Counted from the stretch's first letter, positions 11,345 through 19,266 are shown. The stretch: 64,000 nt of DNA from an uncultured Bacteroidales bacterium (GCA_944322715.1 CALUPT010000003.1:62001-126000); one strand, 5' to 3'. Numbers and translations: made by a program. The notes: a model not told the origin generated them from the letters alone.

Positions 11345-12176
11345 TAAAGATAATAAAGTCGATGATTTCAGGCTGGACCTCGTCGATGACCGGACGCACA
11401 AACAGCTGTGGTGCATGAGGTTTTCCCGTATCGGATTCATAGTCAGTACAGTTTCGGCCATCGTATTCATCATCTTTATCTTCTACGCGGTTTTCGCATT
11501 CACTCCGCTCCGCAGGACAATCCCCGGCTATCCGGATGAATCCTCCAAGAAGGAGGCGATACGGAACGCCATCAGGGTCGACTCCCTTGAAAAGATAATA
11601 TCCAGATGGGAACTGTATTCGGAAAACCTCCGGAGGGTCGTAGATGGAGAGGATCCGGTCAAGATAGACAGCATTATGAGGTCCGGGGACACCGGCTACG
11701 CGAAATCGAGGGAAGAGCTGGAAAAGACAGACTCCCTGCTGCGGGAAAACGTTATGAACGAGGAACAGTTCGGGCTTACGAACCGCGGGCACAGGAACCT
11801 TCCTATCGAGGGAAAACATTTCTTCACCCCTCTCAAAGGAGTGATATCCCAGGGATACGACAGACTCATCCATCCGTTCATAGACATCACCGCCCCGGCC
11901 AACTCCGTGGTCGCCGCCGTCCTTGACGGGACAGTGATTTCCGCCGGGTGGAACGATGATGCCGGATACACCATCTGCATCCAGCACGAAAGCGATATCG
12001 TGTCTATATACAAGCATAACAACAAGCTTCTCAAAAGCACGGGAGACAAGGTGACGGCCGGCACTCCGATAGCCCTCGTCGGAGGGACAGGGACAATCAG
12101 CACCGGCGAACACCTCCATTTCGAGCTGTGGTACAGAGGAGAGGCAGTTGATCCATCAAAATACATCAATTTCTGA
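11331..12176 (+). CDS. Membrane-anchored M23 family peptidase
   Basis: Probable peptidoglycan hydrolase or cell-division regulator of the M23 family; 281 residues. One transmembrane helix at about residues 33-55 (GFIVSTVSAIVFIIFIFYAV) is followed by a charged, likely coiled-coil stretch (about 65-145). The C-terminal M23 domain keeps the zinc ligands: HPFID (HxxxD), YKH, and GEHLHFELW (HxH). The domain is compact and closes near the C-terminus. Its stop overlaps the dxr start by one base (TGATG), so it is co-translated with dxr. No convincing promoter of its own was seen in the 25-base gap from divergent ruvX. Confidence 0.88.
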   Translation: MSRQNKDNKVDDFRLDLVDDRTHKQLWCMRFSRIGFIVSTVSAIVFIIFIFYAVFAFTPLRRTIPGYPDESSKKEAIRNAIRVDSLEKIISRWELYSENLRRVVDGEDPVKIDSIMRSGDTGYAKSREELEKTDSLLRENVMNEEQFGLTNRGHRNLPIEGKHFFTPLKGVISQGYDRLIHPFIDITAPANSVVAAVLDGTVISAGWNDDAGYTICIQHESDIVSIYKHNNKLLKSTGDKVTAGTPIALVGGTGTISTGEHLHFELWYRGEAVDPSKYINF

Positions 12177-13339
12177 TGGAGAAGAGAAGACTGGCAATAC
12201 TCGGGTCGACCGGGTCGATAGGAAGACAGACTCTGGATGTGGTCAGACAGCATCCGGACCTGTTCGAGGTGGAGCTGCTCACCGCCAATACAAGCAGCGA
12301 CCTGCTGATAGAGCAGGCAATCCGTTTCAATGCGAACAGTGTGGTCATCCGCGATGAAAGCCGGTACCGGGAGGTGGCGGATGCATTGGCGCCCCATTAT
12401 ATAAAGGTGTTCACCGGCATGGATTCGATATGCGATCTCGTGGCGGGAGACAATATCGACATGGTGGTCACGGCAATGGTCGGATTCAGCGGACTGGAAT
12501 CCACTGTGGCGGCCATCCGGGCAGGAAAGACGATCGCACTTGCCAACAAGGAGACCCTTGTGGCGGCAGGGAAGATTGTCATGGAGCTGGCGGCAAGGCA
12601 CCATGCGGCCATCCTGCCGGTGGATTCGGAGCATTCCGCGATATTCCAGTGCCTGCAGGGTGCGCGCGGGGCCGATATAGAGAAGATACATCTCACTGCC
12701 TCTGGAGGGCCGTTCAGGGAATGGCCGAAAGAACGGATAGCCGCGGCGACGAAAGAGATGGCTCTGAGACATCCCAAATGGAAGATGGGCAGCAAGATAA
12801 CCATCGACTCGGCCACAATGATGAACAAGGGTCTCGAAATCATAGAGGCCAAGTGGCTGTTCGGAGTAGACCCCGGAAGAATCAACGTGGTCGTACATCC
12901 GCAGTCCATCATCCACTCGATGGTGGAATTCGCCGATGGGGCCATAATGGCGCAGATGGGACATCCGGACATGAGAGAACCCATACAGTACGCCCTCGGA
13001 TATCCGCACAGGCTGCCGCTCGACAACCGCAAGCTCGATTTCGCCGAACTGGCGGGACTGTCGTTCTTCGCCCCCGATCCTGAAAGGTTCCCCGCGCTCG
13101 GACTCGCATACGAGGCGCTCGGCAAGGGAGGCAACATGGCCTGCATAATGAACGCCGCCAACGAGGAGGCGGTCGCCGCATACCTCAGGGATGAGACAGG
13201 CTTCTACGGGATAACGGACATCGTGGCGGACTGCATGGCTGGTGTGGATTTTGTGGAGAGGCCGACGCTCGATGACATTTACGCTACAAACGAAATTGCC
13301 AGACGCAAGGCAAGGGAAATTATTTTAAGGAGACTATGA
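12176..13339 (+). CDS. dxr: 1-deoxy-D-xylulose 5-phosphate reductoisomerase
   Basis: Converts DXP to MEP with NADPH, the committed step of the MEP isoprenoid pathway; 387 residues, full length. The N-terminal NADPH loop reads LGSTGSIGRQTLDV. The metal/substrate region contains PVDSEHSAIFQCL and TASGGPFR, and MNKGLEIIEAKWLF follows, all family signatures. The ATG overlaps the upstream peptidase stop by one base and the gene's stop overlaps the rseP start (ATGA), indicating a translationally coupled operon. Confidence 0.97.
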   Translation: MEKRRLAILGSTGSIGRQTLDVVRQHPDLFEVELLTANTSSDLLIEQAIRFNANSVVIRDESRYREVADALAPHYIKVFTGMDSICDLVAGDNIDMVVTAMVGFSGLESTVAAIRAGKTIALANKETLVAAGKIVMELAARHHAAILPVDSEHSAIFQCLQGARGADIEKIHLTASGGPFREWPKERIAAATKEMALRHPKWKMGSKITIDSATMMNKGLEIIEAKWLFGVDPGRINVVVHPQSIIHSMVEFADGAIMAQMGHPDMREPIQYALGYPHRLPLDNRKLDFAELAGLSFFAPDPERFPALGLAYEALGKGGNMACIMNAANEEAVAAYLRDETGFYGITDIVADCMAGVDFVERPTLDDIYATNEIARRKAREIILRRL

Positions 13340-14643
13340 TCGTTCTGATGAAAATACTGCAGCTTGTGCTGGCTCTGTCCGTGCTCGTGCTGGTACATGA
13401 ACTCGGACATTTCCTGTTCGCGAAGCTGTTCAGGATACGGGTGGACAAGTTCTACCTTTTCTTCGATGCCGGCGGTTTCTCGCTGCTGAAATTCAAACCG
13501 AAAGGTTCGGACACCGAATACGGCATAGGGTGGCTGCCCCTTGGAGGCTACTGCAAGATTGCGGGAATGATAGACGAATCCATGGATACGGAATCCCTCA
13601 AAAAGGAACCGCAGCCATGGGAATTCCGGACAAAACCGGCATGGCAGAGGCTTTTGGTCATGTTCGGAGGCGTACTGTTCAACTTCATATTCGCAATCCT
13701 GCTGTATATCGGCATACTCGCCGGATGGGGAGAAAGCTATATCGCCAACCGGGGCAACAGCATCTATGTCAACGACCTGGCATACGAGATGGGATTCAGG
13801 AACGGGGACCAGATCCTCAGGTTCGATGACTATACTCCCGAAAAGTTCTACATGCTGCAGGCAGACCTGGCAAGACAGACCGCACGGAAGGCCACGGTGC
13901 TCAGGGATGGGGATACCTTGGACATATACATAGACCAGAACATGATAGGCGATGTGCTCAACACCCCTGGAATGTTCGACCTTGCCGTACCTTTCGTCAT
14001 AGAATCCGTAGCTCCGGACTCTCCCAATGCACGGGCCGGGCTGCAGAAAGGCGACAGGATAGTTGAAATCGCGGGACAGCCGATAACGTACCTGCAGGAT
14101 TCGAGACGGCTTCTCGCTGATATGTCCGGGACACAGGTGCCGGTGACAATGATAAGGGAGAGCGACACTGTCAGGATGTCCCTTCAGGTGGACACCCTCG
14201 GCAGGATAGGCGTGTACACGCAGCTTCCGGGCCTGAAGACAAGAGACTATTCCGTCATCGAGGCCATTCCGGCAGGATTCAGGCTGACATTCGACACGAT
14301 CGGAGGATACCTTCAGGACATAAAACTGGTATTCACCCCGAGTACGGAAGCCTACAAGTCGGTAGGTAGCTTCATCGCAATGGGGCAGATATTTCCCGGA
14401 GCATGGGACTGGTACAGGTTCATAAACATCCTCGCCCTGCTGTCCATTATGCTCGGAGTGATGAACCTGCTTCCTATCCCGGCGCTCGATGGAGGGCATA
14501 TAGTGTTCACCCTGTACGAAATGATCACAGGCCGCAAGCCGAGCGACAGGTTCCTGACCATCGCCCAGGCAATCGGGATGATACTGCTGTTCGGACTGCT
14601 GATCCTGGCTTTCGGCAACGACATAGGAAGGCTGCTGAGATAA
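13336..14643 (+). CDS. rseP: Site-2 intramembrane metalloprotease RseP
   Basis: M50B zinc protease that cleaves membrane-embedded substrates such as anti-sigma factors; 435 residues. The first transmembrane helix carries the zinc motif HELGH at about residue 22. A PDZ domain is readable in the middle (APDSPNARAGLQKGDRIVEI). The third metal ligand is in the C-terminal helix (NLLPIPALDGGHIVF). It follows dxr with an ATGA overlap, a frequent pairing. It may process FecR-type anti-sigma factors like the one at 60.0-61.1 kb; that link is inference only. Confidence 0.95.
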   Translation: MIVLMKILQLVLALSVLVLVHELGHFLFAKLFRIRVDKFYLFFDAGGFSLLKFKPKGSDTEYGIGWLPLGGYCKIAGMIDESMDTESLKKEPQPWEFRTKPAWQRLLVMFGGVLFNFIFAILLYIGILAGWGESYIANRGNSIYVNDLAYEMGFRNGDQILRFDDYTPEKFYMLQADLARQTARKATVLRDGDTLDIYIDQNMIGDVLNTPGMFDLAVPFVIESVAPDSPNARAGLQKGDRIVEIAGQPITYLQDSRRLLADMSGTQVPVTMIRESDTVRMSLQVDTLGRIGVYTQLPGLKTRDYSVIEAIPAGFRLTFDTIGGYLQDIKLVFTPSTEAYKSVGSFIAMGQIFPGAWDWYRFINILALLSIMLGVMNLLPIPALDGGHIVFTLYEMITGRKPSDRFLTIAQAIGMILLFGLLILAFGNDIGRLLR

Positions 14644-14686
14644 GGAGCCAGGGCATACGGATTACAATAAAACCTGATATAAAGAC

Positions 14687-15697
14687 ATGACCATGAAACG
14701 GATATTCTCATTGCTGACAGTTACCGCTGCGGCCATTGCCGCCGTATCGTGTACCTGTTCCCCGAAGAAAGCCCTGCTGCCTACGATAAGCGGAAAGGCG
14801 GGCGAAGTCGTCATAGTAATCGACAAGACAGACTGGGAAGGCGCAGTCGGTACCGAACTCAGGGACCTGCTCGCCAGCGACTGCCCTTTCCTGCCACAGA
14901 AAGAGCCGCTGTACACGCTTGTAGACATCGTTCCATCCGCATTCACCAATATATTCCAGATACACAGGAACATAATTATCGTGAACATAGGCAACGATGT
15001 GACCGAACCGGGCATTGTGTACAGGCAGGATGTCTGGGCACAGCCACAGTGCGTAATAAGTGTGAATGCCGTTGACAGTGACTCTGCCCTGCAGCTTATC
15101 AAAGACAACAGCAAAATCATACTCAATACGATAGAGCAGGCTGAAAGGGACAGGATCATCGCCAATTCGATCAGATATGAAGAGAGATCCATTGCCCCTG
15201 TAGTAAAGGGATTCATCGGAGGTTCGCCGCATTTCCCTACAGGATATTCGATCAAGAAACAGACATCCGACTTCATCTGGATAGAATATGCGACAACATA
15301 CGTCACACAGGGATTCTTCGTCTACAGGTATCCGGCCTCGGGCACGGCGGATGATTTCCAGGTCGGGAACATAGTGGCGAAACGGGATGAATTCCTGAAG
15401 GACAACGTGCCCGGAATGTTCGAGAACACATACATGACTACCAGCGACATCACCACTCCGGGTCTCGAATACATAAGGTACAAGGGCAGGGACTTCGCCG
15501 AAGTCAGGGGATACTGGGAAGTCCACAACGACTATATGGGAGGTCCGTTCATCTCGCATTCATTCTACAGCAGGGACGGGAAGGACATTATCGTCCTCGA
15601 AGGCTTCGTCTACGCGCCGAGGTACGACAAGCGGCACTATATGAGGGAGGTGGAGTCCATCCTGTACTCGTTCGAATGGGATGATACGGAAGACTGA
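14687..15697 (+). CDS. DUF4837 family lipoprotein
   Basis: Uncharacterised Bacteroidota family; 336 residues. The N-terminus (MKRIFSLLTVTAAAIAAVSC) is a lipoprotein signal with a cysteine at about residue 22. The body matches the general pattern of DUF4837 proteins (GEVVIVIDKTDWEG, LVDIVPSAFTNIFQIHRNI). Two start ATGs six bases apart are possible (14687, 14693). It is the last gene of the M23-dxr-rseP operon, 43 bases after rseP. The last three codons and stop lie inside a 70-bp sequence repeated on the far side of the insertion sequence. Function unknown; envelope location is inferred from the signal peptide. Confidence 0.82.
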   Translation: MTMKRIFSLLTVTAAAIAAVSCTCSPKKALLPTISGKAGEVVIVIDKTDWEGAVGTELRDLLASDCPFLPQKEPLYTLVDIVPSAFTNIFQIHRNIIIVNIGNDVTEPGIVYRQDVWAQPQCVISVNAVDSDSALQLIKDNSKIILNTIEQAERDRIIANSIRYEERSIAPVVKGFIGGSPHFPTGYSIKKQTSDFIWIEYATTYVTQGFFVYRYPASGTADDFQVGNIVAKRDEFLKDNVPGMFENTYMTTSDITTPGLEYIRYKGRDFAEVRGYWEVHNDYMGGPFISHSFYSRDGKDIIVLEGFVYAPRYDKRHYMREVESILYSFEWDDTED

Positions 15698-15757
15698 CAA
15701 GATTTTTCATCCCATACTGCAAAAATATTTTGTCGGAAAGAAAATATTACATACCTT
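15688..15757. repeat. Left 70-bp direct repeat flanking the insertion sequence
   Basis: This matches 17959-18028 at 62 of 70 positions without gaps, by my hand alignment. It covers the final codons and stop of the DUF4837 gene plus a promoter-like stretch (TTTTG-N19-TACCTT). The -7 box is broken at its last bases, exactly where the IS begins. It is best read as one copy of a long target-site duplication that has since diverged. Confidence 0.75.
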
Positions 15758-15761
15758 CTCA

Positions 15762-15773
15762 AGTTTGACACTT
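15762..15773 (+). repeat. Left terminal inverted repeat of the IS
   Basis: AGTTTGACACTT, the exact reverse complement of AAGTGTCAAACT found twice at the right end of the element. Only these 12 bases match perfectly; the bases outside differ (CTCA versus CTCGGT when read inward). Confidence 0.75.
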
Positions 15774-15799
15774 GTATTCATTGCAAACTGACATATTTC

Positions 15800-15847
15800 G
15801 AGGCTACAGACCGCTGTAATGGCGATTTGCAGCCTCAAGATTTTTTT
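15800..15847 (+). terminator. Inward-facing terminator-like hairpin in the IS left arm
   Basis: GAGGCT...AGCCTC with a loop of about 25 bases, then AAGA and a run of seven T on the plus strand. It would stop transcripts coming from the DUF4837 operon before they run antisense through the transposase gene. The 4-base gap before the T-run makes it a weaker candidate. Confidence 0.45.
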
Positions 15848-15864
15848 AGGATATGTAATGTTTT

Positions 15865-16005
15865 ATAGTTGTGATGGGGTGGACTTCGGTCCGGTACGCG
15901 CCTATGGCGCTATCCCTCCCATTGGCCCTGTTGGGCCAATAGGCCCCTCCCGTTCACGAAGTCACGGGCGACTACGCCGCCCGAAGTCCACCCCGTCACA
16001 ACTAT
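15865..16005. repeat. Large palindrome with nested hairpins at the transposase 3' end
   Basis: A 25-base arm (15865-15889) pairs with 15981-16005 at 24 of 25 positions, with one G-T pair in RNA. The 91-base interior holds further hairpins: GCGCC/GGCGC at 15898-15910, ATTGGCCC/GGGCCAAT at 15921-15940, and CCCGT/ACGGG at 15949-15968. The outer arm overlaps the transposase stop codon at 16002-16004, so the transposase mRNA would end in a long branched structure. It may protect or terminate the mRNA. No known RNA family was recognised. Confidence 0.75.
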
Positions 16006-17771
16006 CTGTCGCCATTATCCTCCTTTTTACGTTTTTTGGTCAACGATATGATGCTTCTCATCTGCTTCTTTGTGACTATCTGATAGTCCGTTCTAAAGCC
16101 TGCTGAGCCGTGCAGATGGTTTGTGAGATCTGTTCTTGTATAGGTAGGCACATACCCCTCTCCGTTGATACTCAGGAAGCTCATATCCTTCAGTGTGTCC
16201 AGGATTTCCCTTGTCGTGAAGTGCATACCACCTCTGTTTATCTTCTTTTCCAGATATCTATACAGCAGCAGTGACAGGAAGCATGTCAGGAAGTGGGCCT
16301 TTATCCTGTCATCCCGTTTCAGATATACCGGTCTTGCGTTAAGATCGCTCTTGGTAATACGGAAGTCATTTTCCACAATCCATCTTCCGCTGTTCATCCT
16401 TATTACCTCTTCCGCTGGACCTTCCAAGTCTGTACATATGCCGTAGAAGCCATCGTACAGCGCCTCCTGATCTATCATTTCCTGATTCAGAGAGTAACTC
16501 GTCACCTGTGCGAGTTCTCCGTCATTGGTACAATGTTCCGCTTTTATGAACCTCTTTGCATCGTTAGGGCTCTTGCGCTTCCCCGTATTCGCTTTGCCTG
16601 ATTCTAGAAGAGCCTGGGCTCTTTCTATCTGCCTGTTGCGGACATAGGACAGATAGTCTCGGTATTTGAACGAGAAGGTGACGATATAGCGTTGCTCAAG
16701 TGTTTCTCCGGTGGACATCTTTACCGGCTCCCAACGCTCTTTGTAAAAGAGGGTTTCATGACACTCCCTGGCATCAACTTCCGTCAGGTCATAGGTCTTA
16801 TCGGAGCCACGCATATGCCATTCTGACGTATCTAGAGCCCATTCCTGCAGTGTCTTGTTCATCTTCTTGACGGATTGAACCGTAATGAAAGACCTCTCGC
16901 TCACCGCATCATTCTTCCTGTTCTCGTATGATGACAGGCCTGCGTCGGTGCATACGATTATTTTGGATAACCCAAACTTCTCTTTAAGTATCTCCTCCAT
17001 AGGCTTGAGCGTGCTGGTCTCCGCCTTGTTCCCCGGCTCGATGCACATCGCAAGAGGAAAGCCATCTCTGTCCACAAAGAGTCCCATCTGAACTATAGGT
17101 AGTGGACGTCCCTCCTTACAGTGACCATATTGCACAAGGCCACCTTCCTCCTCCCACTCGAAGAAGTAGTTCGTCAGGTCATAATAAACAACACTTGTGT
17201 CGCGCTTCCCAAGTTTGAGGCTGCGCTTGTACACATCCGCCTGTATCTCATTGAACTCTGTCGCCAACAGACTGAGAGCTCGATAGACCTGATGGATATC
17301 CTCTTCCGGCTGTTCAAGGAACTTCCTGGCGTCTTCCAGTGACGACAGCTTGGAGCCGGGATACAGCAGACGAGTGTAAAGAAGGTGCGAAAGGATTTCG
17401 CTGAGATTGTACTTATTCTTGTGCTTCTTCTCGATTTTCTTGCAGATATAGTCCAGACCAAGCTCGTAATAGATATTCTGAAGGAACAGATAGCCGCCAT
17501 TGTAGCTGCGTTGCTCGTTTTTCTGAATAAAGACCGTTGGAGAGTACTCAACAATAACTTTTTTATTGCTTTCTTTCTCTGCAGCAGTTAGTTCTGCAAC
17601 ATATTTCTTTGCCTCACCAATCGGATCCTTATCACCAAAACGCTTCCGCAAGTCATATATGGTGCCCAAGCGCTCTATATTCTTGGTGGAACACTTGCCG
17701 GTTTCTGTTCGAAAGGACTTCTGAACATAGTAAAATGTATAATTCTTTGAATTACAAGATTTTAGTATCAT
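16002..17771 (-). CDS. IS1634-type DDE transposase
   Basis: Transposase of 589 residues, full length for the family. The DDE residues can be placed at YYDLTNYFFE (first Asp), VCTDAGLSS (second Asp) and GRWIVENDFRITKSDL (Glu, a YREK-like motif of the IS4 superfamily). No internal stop or frameshift is present, so the protein could be active. Start at the ATG at 17771. A TAnnTTTG-like box (TATATTTG, 17810-17803 on the minus strand) lies 31 bases upstream. The gene is bounded by the large palindrome at its 3' end and by an inward-facing terminator upstream of its start. Confidence 0.92.
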   Translation of the reverse strand: MILKSCNSKNYTFYYVQKSFRTETGKCSTKNIERLGTIYDLRKRFGDKDPIGEAKKYVAELTAAEKESNKKVIVEYSPTVFIQKNEQRSYNGGYLFLQNIYYELGLDYICKKIEKKHKNKYNLSEILSHLLYTRLLYPGSKLSSLEDARKFLEQPEEDIHQVYRALSLLATEFNEIQADVYKRSLKLGKRDTSVVYYDLTNYFFEWEEEGGLVQYGHCKEGRPLPIVQMGLFVDRDGFPLAMCIEPGNKAETSTLKPMEEILKEKFGLSKIIVCTDAGLSSYENRKNDAVSERSFITVQSVKKMNKTLQEWALDTSEWHMRGSDKTYDLTEVDARECHETLFYKERWEPVKMSTGETLEQRYIVTFSFKYRDYLSYVRNRQIERAQALLESGKANTGKRKSPNDAKRFIKAEHCTNDGELAQVTSYSLNQEMIDQEALYDGFYGICTDLEGPAEEVIRMNSGRWIVENDFRITKSDLNARPVYLKRDDRIKAHFLTCFLSLLLYRYLEKKINRGGMHFTTREILDTLKDMSFLSINGEGYVPTYTRTDLTNHLHGSAGFRTDYQIVTKKQMRSIISLTKKRKKEDNGDR

Positions 17772-17825
17772 ACTCTGCTTTATAAAGTATCACAATATAT
17801 TACAAATATAGAAATTAAATTTGAC

Positions 17826-17852
17826 AAAAAAAAGACTTTCAACAGAAAGTCT
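17826..17852 (-). terminator. Inward-facing intrinsic terminator ahead of the transposase
   Basis: Read on the minus strand: AGACTTTC, loop TGTT, GAAAGTCT, then a run of seven T. It lies between the IS right end and the transposase start (17771). It would stop transcripts entering from the tRNA side, a common way for insertion sequences to avoid read-through expression. Confidence 0.7.
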
Positions 17853-17957
17853 ATCAAATATTTACAAAATTTTATTTTTCAAGAAAGTGTCAAACTACCG
17901 AGAAAGTCTATCAAATATTTACAAAATTTTATTTTTCAAGAAAGTGTCAAACTACCG
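17844..17957. repeat. Two exact 57-bp tandem copies containing the IS right end
   Basis: 17844-17900 and 17901-17957 are identical. Each unit ends with AAGTGTCAAACTACCG, which includes the 12-base terminal inverted repeat, so the element has two consecutive right ends. The unit also contains one arm of the adjacent terminator hairpin. In one frame it reads as a 19-residue repeat, but no gene is supported. Confidence 0.9.
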
Positions 17958-17958
17958 A

Positions 17959-18028
17959 GGAAGACAAGTAAGATTTTTCATTCCTTACTGCAAAAATATT
18001 TTGTCATAAAGAAAATATTACATACCTT
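17959..18028. repeat. Right 70-bp direct repeat flanking the insertion sequence
   Basis: Counterpart of 15688-15757, with 8 mismatches in 70. Four adjacent mismatches fall where the left copy has the DUF4837 stop codon, which is not under coding constraint here. This copy keeps the complete promoter that serves tRNA-Glu. Confidence 0.75.
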
Positions 18029-18030
18029 TG
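17999..18030 (+). promoter_or_regulatory. Promoter of tRNA-Glu and rpsT
   Basis: TTTTG (17999-18003), a 19-base spacer, then TACCTTTG (18023-18030): a consensus Bacteroidota promoter. It lies 38 bases before the tRNA and starts within the right flanking repeat. rpsT has no separate promoter that I can see. Confidence 0.8.
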
Positions 18031-18068
18031 CACTCCCTTTCGGTGTATCATACCTACGGGAAGGATGC

Positions 18069-18140
18069 GGTGGGTTCGTATAACGGTTAGTACTCAAGAT
18101 TTTCATTCTTGCAATAGGGGTTCGATTCCCCTACCCACTA
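18069..18140 (+). tRNA. tRNA-Glu (anticodon TTC)
   Basis: A cloverleaf can be drawn: acceptor GGTGGGT/ACCCACT, anticodon stem CAAGA/TCTTG with loop TTTTCAT (anticodon TTC), and T arm AGGGG-TTCGATT-CCCCT. CCA is not encoded. It precedes rpsT by 23 bases and is likely co-transcribed with it. Confidence 0.95.
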
Positions 18141-18163
18141 CGAAAAATATAAAAAATAAAATA

Positions 18164-18418
18164 ATGGCAAACCACGCATCAGCAGAAAAGCGTTATCGCC
18201 AGAGCGAAAGACGCCGGTTGCATAACAGGTATTATGCAAAGACTACAAGAAACGCCATCAGGGCGCTGAGGAACACTACAGACAAGGGTGAGGCAGCAGC
18301 GAATGCACCCAAGGTCTATGCAATGATCGACAAGCTCGCAAAGATCGGAGTGATCCACAAGAACAAGGCAGCGAACCTCAAGAGCGGAATTGCAGTCTAT
18401 ATCAACAAACTTTCATAA
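18164..18418 (+). CDS. rpsT: 30S ribosomal protein S20
   Basis: 16S rRNA-binding ribosomal protein; 84 residues, the usual size. The N-terminus [20 protein letters not shown] and the basic helical body with [18 protein letters not shown] at the end match S20. The ATG at 18164 is the start; the frame is open further upstream only because it runs through the tRNA. It lies between two tRNA genes. Confidence 0.96.
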   Translation: MANHASAEKRYRQSERRRLHNRYYAKTTRNAIRALRNTTDKGEAAANAPKVYAMIDKLAKIGVIHKNKAANLKSGIAVYINKLS

Positions 18419-18455
18419 CGAAAGCCAGCCCTTTTAAGGGTTTCTTATAGCTACT

Positions 18456-18485
18456 GAAGCTGCTTCACCGACAGCAGCTTCTTTT
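18456..18485 (+). terminator. Intrinsic terminator after rpsT
   Basis: GAAGCTGCT, 8-base loop, AGCAGCTTC, then TTTT. It lies 37 bases after the rpsT stop and just before tRNA-Pro. Confidence 0.8.
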
Positions 18486-18492
18486 CATTGGA

Positions 18493-18568
18493 CGGGATGT
18501 AGCGCAGTTGGTAGCGCACTACGTTCGGGACGTAGGGGTCGGGCGTTCGAGTCGCCTCATCCCGACCA
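18493..18568 (+). tRNA. tRNA-Pro (anticodon CGG), CCA encoded
   Basis: Acceptor CGGGATG/CATCCCG, discriminator A followed by an encoded CCA, anticodon stem CTACG/CGTAG with loop TTCGGGA (anticodon CGG), and T loop TTCGAGT. 76 bases including CCA. Confidence 0.95.
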
Positions 18569-18576
18569 AGACCAAG

Positions 18577-18613
18577 GCAGCCATCTGAAATTCAGGTGGC
18601 TGCTTTTCTTTTC
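18577..18613 (+). terminator. Intrinsic terminator after tRNA-Pro
   Basis: GCAGCCATCTGAA pairs with TTCAGGTGGCTGC (one G-T wobble), followed by TTTTCTTTT. It separates the tRNA from the regulator gene downstream. Confidence 0.85.
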
Positions 18614-18642
18614 AGTATTTTTTCAATGCAGGATCCGATATT

Positions 18643-19224
18643 ATGGGAAAGATATACATAAAGAATATGGTGTGTCCGCGCTGCATTATGTCTGTGAGGG
18701 AAATATTCCGACGTAACGGGATAGAGCCGGAAGATGTGCAGCTCGGTGTGGTCACAGCATCTTTTCAGGAAACGGAGGGCAGGGACAGGGAGAGCCAGAC
18801 AGTCCCCGATACCATAAGGAGAGATCTGGAGGCCTGCGGCTTCGAGATAATCGATGACAGGAGAGCCAGGATTGTGGAGGAAATCCGCACCGGCGTGATA
18901 GAATACATACGCAATCCCGGGCTACGGCAGATGAAGCTTTCGGAATTCCTGCAGGAGAAATGCATGAAGGAATACAGCGCTCTCAGCAAGCTCTTCACCG
19001 GGATGCGCGGCATGACGATAGAGAAATACTGCATTCTCCAGAAAGTAGAATATGTAAAGGAGCTGCTTTTCTACGGAGAACTGAGCATAAGCGAGATTGC
19101 TGACCTTCTGCACTATTCAAGCACAGCTCACCTGAGCTCCCAGTTCAAGTCTGTCACAGGCCTTACCCCGACACAGTTCAGGCAGCTGAAGGCTCCGTCC
19201 CTCTCCCCTATCGACACGATATAA
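18643..19224 (+). CDS. AraC-type regulator with N-terminal HMA-like metal-binding motif
   Basis: Probable metal-responsive transcription factor; 193 residues. The N-terminus (KIYIKNMVCPRCIMSV) carries a CxxC (C11, C14) in the context of a heavy-metal-associated fold spanning about residues 1-75. The C-terminal part (about 90-185) is an AraC helix-turn-helix domain: SISEIADLLHYSSTAHLSSQ followed by FKSVTGLTPTQFR. It lies 118 bases upstream of a copper-type P1B ATPase on the same strand, so copper (or silver) sensing and control of the pump is the natural inference. The metal has not been shown. Confidence 0.85.
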   Translation: MGKIYIKNMVCPRCIMSVREIFRRNGIEPEDVQLGVVTASFQETEGRDRESQTVPDTIRRDLEACGFEIIDDRRARIVEEIRTGVIEYIRNPGLRQMKLSEFLQEKCMKEYSALSKLFTGMRGMTIEKYCILQKVEYVKELLFYGELSISEIADLLHYSSTAHLSSQFKSVTGLTPTQFRQLKAPSLSPIDTI

Positions 19225-19266
19225 ATCAAATCCATAATAATATAACAGGTCTGACACTATTCTTCA

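Larger units (their letters stand above)
15758..17959. mobile_element. IS1634-type (IS4 superfamily) insertion sequence
   Basis: A 2.2-kb element with one transposase gene on the minus strand. Its ends carry inverted copies of AGTTTGACACTT: 15762-15773 on the left, and 17942-17953 on the right with a second right copy at 17885-17896. The outer edges (CTC.../...GAG) are approximate to a few bases. The element sits between the DUF4837 gene and the tRNA-Glu promoter. It is visibly richer in A/T than its surroundings. The 70-bp direct repeats abut both ends. The left noncoding arm (15774-16001) holds a terminator-like hairpin and a large palindrome; the right arm holds an inward-facing terminator and a tandem repeat. 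Confidence 0.85.

Noticed and set aside
17844..17957. Possible minimal CRISPR array
   Set aside because: Only two units, directly adjacent with no spacers, and each contains the IS terminal repeat; no cas genes in the window.
17821..18009. Small open frame across the tandem repeat reading as a 19-residue repeat peptide
   Set aside because: It is made of IS-end and promoter DNA, has no start context, and simply reflects the 57-bp duplication being a multiple of three.
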